Positions 24,462-36,519 of a DNA stretch of 64,000 bases are shown here, piece after piece. Position 1 is the first letter of the stretch, and the number at the start of each line of letters is the position of its first letter. The notes beneath the pieces are model-generated. The model was given only the letters and a program-made list of their open reading frames with translations, did not search any database and was not told the DNA's origin. Both the position numbers and the translations under genes were made by a program. The stretch lies in NCBI RefSeq assembly GCF_001659605.2, contig NC_035170.2, positions 11,086,817 through 11,150,816 on the forward strand, in the 5' to 3' direction. The DNA comes from Manihot esculenta (Eukaryota; Streptophyta; Magnoliopsida; Malpighiales; Euphorbiaceae).

Positions 24462-26724
24462 TGTAACGACCCGAAAATCGGACTGCTACCGGCGCTAGAA
24501 TCCAGATCGGCTTAAGGCCGCCGGGACCCGTAGCAAGCCTGACATGTAACCTGTACACCTGTTTAATCCCATACATGATCAACAATCATACATAAAAATT
24601 TAAAACTTTTCTTTCATACATTCTATCATACACCAAACTCAACCTGTGCATGCACTGAACATAGCCATAATCATAAACTTGACCCCTCTGTGGGATCTCA
24701 TCAATGCCCCCAATGGGTGGCATAACAAGTGTTGAGTTGGCTAAATATAGTCATCAATAAACATTAAGATCATGTATCAAAAAGGGATTACAATATACTA
24801 TGGTCAAGCACACTTCTAACCTTAATATCGTTACATTACATATCTATACATCATTATACAATCTGTCATGTCCCCATTCTAACTATTACATACATAAGAC
24901 TTCATTACTCTTCTTGACTTCTCTGTCTAACCCGTACCTCCAAACCTGGGGAATTTGGGAGAGGGGTGAGCTACTAGAGCCCAGTGAGCAGAATCATAAA
25001 GCATTTAAAACACATGCTATCATGGAATGCATCACATCGCAACTAATCATATCAAGGATGAACTTGTCACCATTTAGCCCTCTACATATTCCAATCATGC
25101 CAGGGGCATAGTGCAGGCCACACCTGATCTTTCTCTTATACATAACATAACATACATAATCCATGGTGCCGGGGGCGTAGTGCAGGCCACGTCCAGTCTT
25201 TCTCTTACATAGTGCCAGGGGCGTAGTGCAGGCCACACCTGGACTTCCATACCATATCATCATGTCATAACATATGAGGGCTAATGGATCATTCAACATT
25301 CATCCACATCAACAACATATTATGCAATGCAACATATTCGTGATTTCTAATGCAAACAACCTAAAATATCTCATGGCATCCGTGATGCATGAACATGCTC
25401 AAAACTGATTTATTTACTTGAAACATAAGGAGTTATTCTACTCACCTCTGGCTAGCTCTGACACTGACTGAAGCAGTTGACTCACTGGTGAGGTCCTCGG
25501 TTCCTCGGGTCTGAACCTACACAGGTGGACTCAAATGAGGGACCAAACAACTAGAACATAACTCTAAAAACATCCCCCAAAAACCCCCTAAAACATCTCA
25601 AAACATCCATGCAAGAACATGCAAAGAAAGGCTGGACATGGCACTTTCGGCGGCCGAAAGTCCCTCCAGAGCCGAAAGTCAGGCAGGTTCGGCGGCACCT
25701 TCGGCGGCCGAAACTCCCAGACAGAGACAAAACTCATGCATGTTCGGCGGCACTTTCGGCGGCCGAAACTCCCAGACAGAGATGAAAGTCTCCTTTCGGG
25801 GGCAAGCTTCGGCAGCCGAAGGCTGCCTCCACAAGAGGGTTCGGCGGCCGAAAGTTCCTTCGGCTGCCGAACCTGGTTTCTCCCAGAATGGCAGAAACTC
25901 AGCTCCCTTATGCATTTATGCCTCCCATCTCATCCAAACATGCATAAACCTATTCTACAACACTCATACACAAGCATACAAGCTCCTAAGGGCATCAACT
26001 AACTAAAACCCCATCTACAACACATCAAACATACATTAGCAAGCCACATTGTTCAAAATCACATCAAAAACCCATAAACTCAACATAAGCTACACATGCA
26101 TTTTCTACCCCATGAACTTGCATAAAACTTGTTTAAAACATAATGTAAGCTAGAGATCGACTCCTACCTCTTGAAGATCGAGAGTAGAGGCGATCTAACT
26201 TGGAGTTGGGAGAGATTTGAGTTCTTGAACCTCAAAGCTCCAAAACTTGCTCAAAACTTGGAAATCTTCAAAACAAGATGAAAACTAGTGAAAAACTTGA
26301 AAGATCTGAAGGAAAAGACTCAAGATTGGTGAGGGACGGCGGAGAGCTCACCTTGGCATACAATGGGGAGAAAAACTCGCCCGCTTTCGGCTAAGGGACC
26401 CTTTTATAGTGGCTGGCCAGGCCACGTTGGGGGGCCGAATGTGCCTCCGCATGCATGCCATGTTCGGCGGCCGAACCTGGACTTCCCTCACTTATGCTTT
26501 CGGGGGCCTAAAGCACACCCGCAACGCATGCATGTTCGGCGGCCGAACCTGAGTTTTCCTCCAAAGTTGTTTTTATTCAAAAACTCATTTCCTCTTTACT
26601 TAAAATCATCAAAAACATTAAAACATTTCATGAAAACATGGTTTTACCCTTCTAGAGGTCTCCGACATCCGAGATTCCACCGGACGGTCGGAATTCCGAT
26701 ACCGGAGTCTAGCCGGGTATTACA
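24462..26724 (-). repeat. 5' LTR of element 3
   Basis: 2,263 bp with intact TG...CA ends on the minus strand. TATAAA at 26403-26408 (minus), palindromic TTCGGCGGCCGAA clusters at 25645-25875 and 26460-26545, and three tandem GCCAGGGGCGTAGTGCAGG repeats at 25095-25250. Directly to its right begins coding sequence of an older gypsy element. Confidence 0.92.
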
Positions 26725-29150
26725 CATGCTTTATTCAAGTCAATAAAATCCATGCACATCCTTCATTTCCCATTGGCCTTCTTTACCAGTACTATATTGG
26801 CGAGCCATGTAGAATACTGGACCTCCTTTGTTAATCATGTACTTAACAACTTATTAACCCCCTCCTTAATCATCTGCTGCCTCTTTTCTTGCTTTGTCGA
26901 TAGACAAGTTATAGGTGATAAGAGTCGGGTCCACTCCCGTTACATCTTTTAGAGACCAAGCAAAAATGGTCACTCTAACTAGACCTCCTCCACTGGGTCA
27001 GCTGGCTTTGGTTTTTTCTGGGAATCAGGCTTCTTTAGCAAGTTAATAGGCATCGTCGCTTTCTTGAGGCTTTTTGTGGAGCGTCTGTAACATTCTTAGG
27101 TCTACTTCTAATTGCCTTAGACTATCGCTAATCCTCCTGGAGTTGATAACTTAAGACACATAACACCCATGTTAATATCTATACCGTGACAGTTTAGAAC
27201 TGGGCAACCAAGTATCATATTGTATGCAAGCGTGATATCTACTATCGCAAACTCCATATATAGCTCCCACTTATGCTTTTCATCACCCAGCACAAGGGGC
27301 AGGTTGATGGTGCCTAGTACTGCCACAGTCTTATCTACTAATCCCACTAACAAATAGGAGACTTTAACAATGTTATTTTTATCCAAGCCTAATTTATTAA
27401 AAACATTTAAGGTGAGGAGATTAACGGAACTACCTGTATCCACCAAGACCCACCTCACTTCATACCTGTTTAGAAGGATGTTGACGACCAGGGGGTCATT
27501 TTGAAAAAATCATATCGCCTTGTATACAGTTCTGAATATTACTTCTTGTTTGGTTCATGGTTCCTGTTCAATTGACAAGAAGTATTCTACGACGAGTTTG
27601 TTTTTCCTTTTACCATAGCTGGGTCCTCTTACAATTACATGTATAACCCCTACAGTTCATTGTCAGGGGGTAGTTTCAAGAGTTGTTACCTCGGGTTGGA
27701 GCCTACTCTCTTCTCTATTCTTTTTGGCAAACTTTGAGAGTGTGTCGTCCCTTATTAACCTTTCGATCTTCTCTTTCAGCTGTCAGCATTCCTCCATTTT
27801 ATGTCCATGGTCTTCCTGAAAGCAGCAGTACTTAATCTTGTCTCGCATTTCGGCTCTCTCGGGATTGAGCTTGGGAGGCCACCTGACCTCCTTGTTATTT
27901 TTCCTGATCTACATTAGAATACGTATCCGTGAGTCATTAATGGAGTATAATTCTTACACCTACTTTGGTTATCTCTCATTCGAGAGACTGGATAACTTCT
28001 GTGGTCTCCTTCATATTCCTCGCCTCACTAGCTTTTGGTTTGGCTTTTGGCTCGCCCTTTTGTCCTCTGTCAATGCTTGGACTTTGTCATCCAGCCTGAT
28101 ATACTTCTAGGCTTTGTCCATCAGCTTTTAGTACGTAGCGGTTGGGTTCTTGATTAAGGAATCCATGAGCTTGACATTGCGTGTTTCTTTCTTCAATGCT
28201 TCACATGCTATCTTATGGTTTAATTCCTCCACCTATATTGTTTCTGCATTCAACCATGAGGTAAATCTCTTTAAAGACTCGACCTCTTTTTGGTGGATCT
28301 TCCACAAGTCAGAGGAGAGCTTTTTAGGAGGTATACAAGTAATAAACCTGAATTTAAATAACATAGCAAATTGCGTAAAGTTCTGAATTAAATCTGGGAT
28401 CAGATGTTGGTATCATTCTGAGCCAAATCTGTTAGTATTGATGGAAACACTAGGCACAACACAAAGTTGTTGACATCCTAAAGTTGAATGGTCGTCCTAA
28501 AGATTGTCAGGTGACTTTTGGGATCTTTTGCTCTATTATATTTATCCAAGCTAGGCAGCTTGAACTTGGTTAGGAAAGTTTTTGCTAGGATCTCTTTTGA
28601 TAGGGGCAAGGTATCGTCCAGGCCATAGTCCTCTTCCTGCTCCTTCTAGTACCTTTGAACAGTCCGTACCAGCTTTCAGTCAACGTTCTTTGGAGCATCG
28701 TCTGATGTCCCTTCTTCCTTTAACCCGACCTTCCCTTTAGACTGAGTCTGGATCACCTCTATTTGAGTCCTGAGGGTGTCAATGGAAGCTTCCTCCCTTC
28801 CTTTGGGAGCCATGAATGACTCCTTCCCCTGAGTTTTGTATTGCTTGAGAGTAGTCTGCAATCTTTTGATGTATTGGAGCATCTGCTCATTGTTCAAATT
28901 ATTGAAATTTGCTTTATTGACCATAGAGGGTGTGTTGTGTCTATTGCCAGGAGTAGAAGAAATGATAGCGCCCTCATCGGTAGCAATCTTAGCAGCAGCT
29001 TGTGTACTGCCGGTCATTTCGAGAGAGAGAAAAAAAAAGATTTCTTTTTAAAAGAAATAGGATAAGAGGCCGGTTTCAATCCAAATAAATCCAAGAGAAT
29101 TTAATGGAATTTTCAGCAATGGAACCAAATGATGTTGTCGAAATTGAGTC
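26725..29150 (-). mobile_element. Old Ty3/gypsy relic, Tat/Retand-like (minus)
   Basis: On the minus strand this holds an N-terminal gag piece (29017-28676), a badly broken gag domain (28650-27480), an aspartic protease (27458-27117) and the start of an RT (about 26900-26725, with WLANIVLVKKANGK and FIDLNKAC) cut exactly where element 3 inserted. Many stops and frameshifts show it is much older than elements 1-3. The protease and RT style suggest the Tat branch (Ogre/Retand type), but the clade call is tentative. The rest of its pol is not in the window. Confidence 0.75.
27117..27458 (-). pseudogene. Retropepsin domain of the old gypsy relic
   Basis: 113 residues containing the retropepsin signature VLVDTGSSVNLL and a second conserved stretch YNMILGCP, typical of the protease between gag and RT in Tat-type gypsy elements. 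Unlike the D-P-G motif of elements 1-3, the catalytic D-T-G triad is intact. The flanking frames are broken, so it is a relic. Confidence 0.8.
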
Positions 29151-29590
29151 GTGCTGTGATTGGTCAATGCTATAAGAAAGAGAATGTGAGGTGGTTGATG
29201 CCTATAGCAGCCATTCCGACACTCAAATTAGTAAACTGAAGAATAAGACGAGTATAAGAAATTATTTAGAACTCAATAGTAATTGTATAAGAGAATGTGT
29301 ACTTTCGTCTTTGTGTATTGTAGAAGATGGAGTTAATTCATTTCCTATAAATCTGGCGGGTGCTGGCTAATTGGTAACAGATTCCACCGGCTAATTGATC
29401 GAAAATCCCGTAATTACATGGGTAACGAAAATCTGTTGGATTGCACTTGCTAAAGGTAATTTTATGTGAAAACTCGACCTATTCAGGTAAGAGCGAGTCT
29501 TGATGAAAAATAAGGTGGTATGGTGTCCAAATTTTTCTTTCTATGAATAAGACTATATATCGATTTATCAAAACCTTACAACGTGATTTT
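29151..29590. other. Probable leader/LTR remnant of the old gypsy, otherwise unassigned
   Basis: No coding signal. This is where the leader and 5' LTR of the minus-strand relic would be expected, but I could not define LTR ends or a convincing primer site. Confidence 0.3.
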
Positions 29591-29829
29591 AAGAAGAAGA
29601 AGAAGAAGAAGAAGAAGGACCACAACGAACAAATAAGGACCACAACGAACAAATAATTTACACAAATTCGACCCAAATAAGGACCACAGCGAACAAATAA
29701 GGACCACAAATTCGACCCAAATAAACGAACAAATAAGGACCACAAACAAATAATTTACACAAACCCAAATAAACGAACAAATAAGGACCACAACGAACAA
29801 ATAATTTACACAAATTCGACCCAAATAAT
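29591..29829. repeat. (AAG)9 microsatellite and a degenerate minisatellite
   Basis: 29591-29617 is nine AAG triplets. It runs straight into 29618-29829, a variable tandem array of the unit GACCACAACGAACAAATAAG (20 bp), with inserts of ATTTACACAAATTCGACCCA type. Apparent minus-strand reading frames across it are products of the repeat and are not genes. Confidence 0.9.
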
Positions 29830-31734
29830 TAGGAAAATTGAAAACACAAAAGCTATAGCGATAAATGGACCATTTCCATTAAGTACTTTGGGATACTAAT
29901 TATTTATTAGAAAAAAATATATATATAGCGGTTAAATATTAATTATTAATCATACTAATATATAAAATCTATATAATCAATAAATAAAACAACATTATTG
30001 TACATAAAATGGTTATATGATAAAATTTCTCTTTTTAAGACAAGCTTAGTTCTCTTACTCTATACGTTATAACAATTTGCAAATATGAGCCAAATGGTTC
30101 TCCTGCCCAAACTTATTTAGCAATTGATTTAGAGTTTAGCTGAAAGTTGATGATATTGCTTGCAAGTTCCTACCAAAAATTTTATAATGATTAATTTACG
30201 CCTGTTAGCATTCATAACACATTTATTTAGGTGAATTAGTATTAGGTCCCCACATTTTATTCAAGTATTTTTGTAAAATGATATTCTACAATCTTTTTAT
30301 TTTAAGATTCTATTTGTTTATAAAAAATAATTTATATTTAAAAAATATTTTTAAAAAAAATATTTTTCATACATTTTTTTTAATAAGATAACATATTCTC
30401 CATTATTTAATATTAATAAATTTAAATATAGATACCTTAATAAAATATTTAAAGCGTAGAAATAACATTCTCTTTTGAGAAAATAAAATTATTTATTTTA
30501 AATGATTTAATTTTTCTTTGATTAGAAAAATATTTTTTATTAATTAAATTTTTGAATATTTTAAATATTAAAAAATATGAAAAATATTTTCTTATAAAAT
30601 ATTTTTCATGAAATAAGCCTAGCCTAAGTTTATCAAAAAGAGTTAATCAATTTACTTCAACTTTCCTTAGAAAAATCAAATAGAATGGTTAATAGCCTGT
30701 TTTACAGTAGGATTAACCATTTTATGTGTTTCAAGTTTATTTAATGGATATTTTAATGTTTATTTCCAAAATTACAATGGTAAAAATGTTCATTTTATTT
30801 AATATTTTAATGTAAAAAAATAAAAAATGCTTAATAAAAATTTGCATTTATTAGCTTGATTAATAATAAATAATAAGGAAAGGGTTTCAAAATTACAAAA
30901 TTAAATAATATAAATAGTTATAACTATCTGAATTAAGCATACAAGTTAATTGGTTTAACATTTTGTTTGATATAATAATTACTAAGTTTATTTTTAAAAA
31001 TATAAAATACCTTAACTAAATTTAAAAATAAGAAATAAATAATTAATTTTGATAAAGTAAAAATAATTAATAATAATTTATTTCATACAAAATTATTATA
31101 TATTATAAAAAAATTTATTAATTAATCCATCAATTTTAAAATATATATTAAAATATTTTAAAATTTTAAAATTTATAAATTAATTTTTCATTTATTTTAT
31201 CTATTAAGTATTTTACTGTTGAATTTCTATGATTTAAAAGAACTCACTAATTAATCTTTCAATCTATAAAAAAAATTTTAATTAGTCCTTTAATTTTATA
31301 AAGTCTACTAATCAGTCTCTATGTATTGAGATTATTTTAGATTTTTTATAATACTTAATAATTAAAATTAATAAAAAAATTAATTAATATATTTTTTAAA
31401 ATTTTAAAAATATTATAATATATTTTTTAAAATTAAAAAATTAATTAAATATGAATTTCTCTTTGTCCTATTTATTTCAACAAACCATTTACAATTTTTT
31501 ATTTTATTTTATGATACTAATTAATTTATTAGCTATTAGTTATTTTAATAATAATTAACTATTTTAATAATTTAAATTTTCAAAATATTAAATACCAATT
31601 TAAAACATTATTACCCAACATGGATTTGGTCTATGAGCATTGAGCTCAATTATATATATATATTGGACAAGCAGGTTTGGAATCTTTATATAATTTTGAA
31701 CCCTTATGGGATTAGGTAAAAATTTTAAAAATTA
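29830..31734. other. AT-rich intergenic DNA
   Basis: Strongly A+T rich, with poly-A/T runs and no open frame, motif or transposon end that I can support. Confidence 0.6.
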
Positions 31735-33300
31735 ATTTTTAGCTGTGCTGAAAAAATTTTAAATTTGAATTTAATTTTAAATTAATTCTAATTAATGTAT
31801 TTTAAAAAATGTTAATAATAATTTCACTTATAACATGCGGATTAAATAATAAGCAAAAAGCTTGAAATTAATTATTAACGTGTTAGTTCTATGAGAAAAC
31901 AAGTTTGTACAATAAAAATTTATCTTTAAAGGAGATTTTTAGTTGTTTCAAAAAGCTCCTGTATAGAAAATGCAATTACTTTAATTTCGTTTCTAATATT
32001 TTCGATGCTAAAAATTTTCAGTTGAAATTTGCGTTCGTTCATACAACGAAAAATGTTGACTTCTAGATTTGTTCGTAGATTTGTGTGAAGGAGGAGATGA
32101 AATTGGATTCATGAAGCTTTTTTAGATTTGACATCTGGTGGGGGGTTTTGTTTTGATTTTGATGTTTGATTTTAAATAAAAATAAATTAATTTCTACTGT
32201 ATAATATATTAAACAAAATAATATTTTATTATAAAAATATTTTATTAACTAATACTAATTTGACTTTAAATAAAAGGTAAAATTATTATTTGATTTTTTA
32301 GATATTAAAAAATTATTAGTTAATTTTTTTTATTAATTTTAATAGTTAAATATTATAGAAAAGTTTAAAATACTTATTTTTTATTAAATTAATTAATTAG
32401 TAATTTTTTTATATTTAAAAAATTAAATAATAAAATATTTAATAAATAAAAAGATGAATTAATGGAGTTTTTAAAATTTAAGAAATGTACTTTTTAAAAC
32501 TGAATAAAAAGTTTTATATTTATTTAATCTAAAAAATTAAAACCAACTTATTTAGATATTATAAAAATTAAAGTGCTTATTTTGAGTTTATATTAAAACT
32601 TAATTTCTGAATTTCTAATTATCATTATAAATAATGTATTTTCTGAGTTTCCATTTATTTTACAGAAAATATTTTTCAGAATAATATATTTTACATATTT
32701 TCTAAATATATTTTTTAAATATAAATTATTTTTCATAAATAAATGGAATTAAAAATTTATTTATTTATAGAAAATAATTTATATTCTAAAAAAAATTAAT
32801 TAAATAATTTATTTTTTATTATTTAATTTTAATTTAAAAAATAGATTTTATTAATAAATTTATATATAAAAAAATTAATAAAAATGTCAAAGCATAGAAA
32901 ATAATTTTCTCGAGAAAGTCATTCTCCTTAAAATTATTCACTGTTTTTAATCAGATAAATATTTTATATTAATTAAATTATTTAAATATCTCAAATATTA
33001 AAAAAGTCAAAAAAAAAATTTCGGAAAAAAAACGTACCTTAAGAATTAAATTTGAGTTCTGCTTTTGATAGTATATATATATATTCAAATCAAATGAGGC
33101 TGCTATATAGCTAAAAACAATAGCAGCAGGGAAAACATGTGGAATCAAATATGATAAACGTGTGGGATCCAAATGAAAATAGATGGTAGCTAGATTCTGG
33201 TCCAACATTACATGTTATCATCCCCGCATCAACGTTGGGTTATTCTTGTCATTTTCATTTTTATTCATAGGACAATGAATCACAGTTGTCTTTTTCTTAT
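31735..33300. repeat. Dispersed duplicate, copy 1 (pairs with 34005-35950)
   Basis: About 1.6 kb repeated in the same orientation at 34005-35950. Landmarks in both copies: AAAAATTTATCTTTAAAG, GAAGCTTTTTTAGATTTGA, a G-rich GGGGGGTTTTG run, CAAATGAGGCTGCTATA and CATCAACGTTGGGTTAT. Copy 1 lacks the SINE-like insertion seen in copy 2. Origin is unknown: it may be an old non-coding transposon or a duplicated host segment. Confidence 0.75.
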
Positions 33301-33326
33301 CAAATAAATAATTTAAATAACTGTAT

Positions 33327-33960
33327 CTGTTAGAAAAATCATTTGGTTTTCTATAAAGAATGATAAATTGATTTATAATCTTTTTGAATAATTTTTTGAA
33401 AAGGTAAGATTTTAGATCACAACGGACTCATTTCAGTCCCAAAAAATCTAGTATGTAAATTTTTTCAAATAGAAAATAAATTATTTATATTTTAAATATA
33501 TTCATAAATGAAATATCCATTTATGATATAAATAAATTTGATATTCATTTATATTTTTTATTTGTATAATCTCTCTTATTTATAAATAAAACTTCACATA
33601 TAAATGATAATTTATTTATAATTACAAACGACTCATTTGTTTGTAATTTTATTTATAACAGACCGTTAATATCTTTATAAATGTGTTTGTGATACAAACA
33701 CATTTAATATAAATTTATATTTTTCGTTTGTATGTTGACCTTTATTTATAAATAGAATTTCACATATAAATAAATAATATATTTGTAAATCCATTTGTGA
33801 TTGAAAATGACTAGTCTATTTATAATCTATTTGTATTATAAATGCTTAAATCATTTATAATTTTATTTGTAATACAAATAGTTAATCTATTTATAAAATT
33901 TATTTGTGAATCAAACGATTAATAATAATATATACCCTTGAAGATTTTTCTACTAATAAG
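33327..33960. mobile_element. CACTA-like deletion derivative (non-autonomous)
   Basis: Sits exactly in the spacer between the two duplicated segments. The left end reads CTGTTAGAAAAATC and the reverse complement of the right end reads TTAGTAGAAAAATC, similar to each other and to the CACTACAAGAAAAATC-type end of CACTA elements, with the outermost bases decayed. Inside the left end lies ATCACAACGGACTCATTTC. The interior is a run of ATTTATAA / ATTTGTAAT subterminal-type repeats in both orientations. No transposase. Confidence 0.5.
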
Positions 33961-34004
33961 GAAGCTTAATAATAATATGTACTCATACAAAATCTTAATG
34001 ATAA

Positions 34005-35950
34005 TTTTTAAATGTGCCGAAAAAATTTAAATTTGAATTTAATTTTAAATTATTTCTAATTAATGTATCTAAAATAGGAAATTAACAACAATTTCACTGA
34101 TGACATGCAGATTAATAATAAGCAGAAAGTTTAAAATTTATTTTTTACATGTTAATTCTACAAGAAAATAAGCTTTTGCAATAAAAATTTATCTTTAAAG
34201 ATGATTTTTTATCGTGGTAAATGCAACTACTTTAATTCCATTGTAATATTTTCGGTGCTAAAAATTTTCTACTGAACATGCAAGGAAAAATGTTGGTCGC
34301 TAAGTTTATATACGCAATTCACATGGAAAATGATTAAATACTGGAGAAAAAATTTATATATGAATTTTATGTTTTTTTTTTTTTTTACATAAAATTTGAC
34401 TTGGACAGAGAGTAGAACTAAAATTTTAATTCAGATATGAATTTACAAGCATTTCACACGGACCTATTGGTCATCCTCCAATGGTAAATCTGGTTTATAT
34501 CTTGATTTCTAGATTTGTCCGTAGAAAAACGTGATGGAAAATAATATAGATTTGCGGATGCACGAGGGAGATGACTTTGGGTTCGTGAAGCTTTTTTAGA
34601 TTTGAGATCTGGAGGGGGGTTTTGTTTTGATTTTGATGTTTTATTTTTTTTTTTTCTGTTTTCATTTAGATTTTAATTTTAAATAAAAATAAACTAAATT
34701 TTACTGTATAATATATTAAACAAAATAATATTTTATTAACTAATACTAATTTGACTTTAAATGAAAGATAAAACTATTATTTGATTTATGTGATATTAAA
34801 AATTTATTAGTTAGTTTTTTTATATTTTAAATAATATATTAAAATATTTATGAGTTTTTGAAAAATATATTAATAAGTTTTTTTTATTAACTTTAATAGT
34901 TAAATATTACATAAAAATTTAAAATATTTTTAATACGAAAAAATAAATTAGTAGGTTTTTATCAAATTAATAAATTAATTTATAAAAAATTAAATAATAA
35001 AATATTTAATAAATAAAAGGATGAATTAATAGAGTTTTTAAAATTTTAAAAATGAATAAAAGTTTTGTATTTATTTGGTCTAAAATAGTAAAACCAACTT
35101 ATTTAGACATTATAAAAATTAAAGTGATTATTTTGAATTTATTTTCAAAAATTAATTTCTAGATTTCTAATTATCATTTTAAATAATGTGTTCACTCACC
35201 CATTTGTTTTATAGAAAATATTTTTTAGAATAACATGTTTTGTATATTTTTTAAATATATTTTTTAAATATAAATTATTTTTTACAAGTAATTAAAATTA
35301 AAACTTCACTTATTTACAAAAAATAATTTATATTTAAAAAATATTTTTTAGTGAAATAATTTATTTTTATTATTTAATTTTAATTTAAAAAATGAAATTT
35401 ATTAATAAATCTATATATAAAAATATTAATAAGAATATAAAATTGTAAAAAATAACTTTTCTTTTGTGAAGAGAAAGTTATTCCCCATAAAATTATCCAT
35501 TTTTTTTATCAAATAAATATTTTTTATTAATTAAATTTTTTAAATATTAAAAACAAAAAAAAAATATTTTTTCTAAAATAATCTGACCTTGAGAATTAAA
35601 TTTGAGTTTTGCTTTTGATTATATATATATATAATCAAAAGAAAATATTCAAATCAAATGAGGCTGCTATAAAGGTAAAAACAATAGGGCAAGGAAAAAC
35701 ATGTGGAATCAAATATCACAAACTTGTACTTAGAGGTGGTGATAAGTGCATCCGAATAAATTTAAAAAATCTCAGGTTCAATTCCCCACACCCCATTTCA
35801 AAAAAAAAAATATCACAAACCTGTGAGATCCAAATGGAAATAGATGTAGCTAGGTTCTGGTCTAACATAATATGTTATCATCCCACATCAACGTTGGGTT
35901 ATCTTCGTCATTTTTATTTATAGGACAATAAATCACAATTGTCTATTTAT
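34005..35950. repeat. Dispersed duplicate, copy 2
   Basis: Direct repeat of 31735-33300. It differs by extra sequence near 34300-34500 (including a T16-18 run) and by the SINE-like insertion at 35724-35810. Confidence 0.75.
35724..35810 (+). mobile_element. SINE-like insertion with 10-bp target duplication
   Basis: 87 bp ending in a run of ten or more A, flanked by the perfect direct repeat TATCACAAAC (35714-35723 and 35811-35820). The duplicate segment at 33150-33175 shows the uninterrupted site. It contains GGTTCAATTCC (35775-35785), which fits the B box of tRNA-derived SINEs. The A box is less clear (GGTGGTGATAAGTG region). Length, tail and duplication together fit a short plant SINE. Confidence 0.65.
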
Positions 35951-36519
35951 CAATTAAATTCTATATTTCTATTTTTATTTTAATTAAATTTTAATATTAA
36001 AACTTTTTACTAGAAACTAATAAAATTATCATATCATATCATAATTTATGGCGACTTTATTTAATATATCAGTAGAATTTAAAATACCATTATTTAAAAT
36101 TTAATTGATAAATTTTTAAAATTTAATTATAAAATTTTTAAATGTTTAAATTTTTTAGTTGTTTCTCTAAAAATTGAAATTTATAATATTAAAAAATAAT
36201 TTATATTATTATTATTATAAATTTTTTAGTTTTATTAATGATTCAGTATAATTTTTTTAAAAAAAAAAATTAAAGTAACTAAATAATACATATTATTAAA
36301 AATTAGAAGTACTAAAAATATAAAAAATTTAACTTATTAATTTTTAAGATCCTTTAATTTTCTCTAATAACTATTTATATATAATATATTAAAAAAATCA
36401 TATTTTTATATTAATAATTGAAAAAAATAAAATGATACTATGCCAACTTTTGTCAGAATTTATTTTTAAATTTTTAAAAATAAATTTATTTAATTCAGAC
36501 CCTATTAAAAGAAAGCTGA
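35951..36519. other. AT-rich intergenic DNA
   Basis: No supported feature. Confidence 0.6.

Larger units (their letters stand above)
14898..26724 (-). mobile_element. Tekay-like chromovirus, element 3 (minus), with nested solo LTR
   Basis: Read on the minus strand: 5' LTR 26724-24462, primer-binding site 24458-24441, gag-pol 24214-19207, polypurine tract about 19115-19099, 3' LTR 19098-19004 continuing at 16680-14898. The 3' LTR is split by a solo LTR (16681-18998) and lacks about 420 bp at its 3' end, where element 2 begins. The two LTRs of this element are highly similar by eye, so it is fairly young. Its right side lies within the RT of an older gypsy relic. Confidence 0.92.

Noticed and set aside
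29100..29150. Primer-binding site of the old gypsy relic (TTTGGTTCCATTGCTG on the minus strand)
   Set aside because: Position fits, but I could not match it to a tRNA with confidence or find LTR ends.
29479..29824. Minus-strand frames rich in VNYLFVVVLICS
   Set aside because: Pure translation of the 20-bp minisatellite and the AAG run.
32978..33208. 76-residue frame in AT-rich DNA (and the 104-residue frame at 35609)
   Set aside because: Low-complexity AT sequence; the two lie in duplicated copies but do not encode matching proteins, and one spans the SINE-like insertion.
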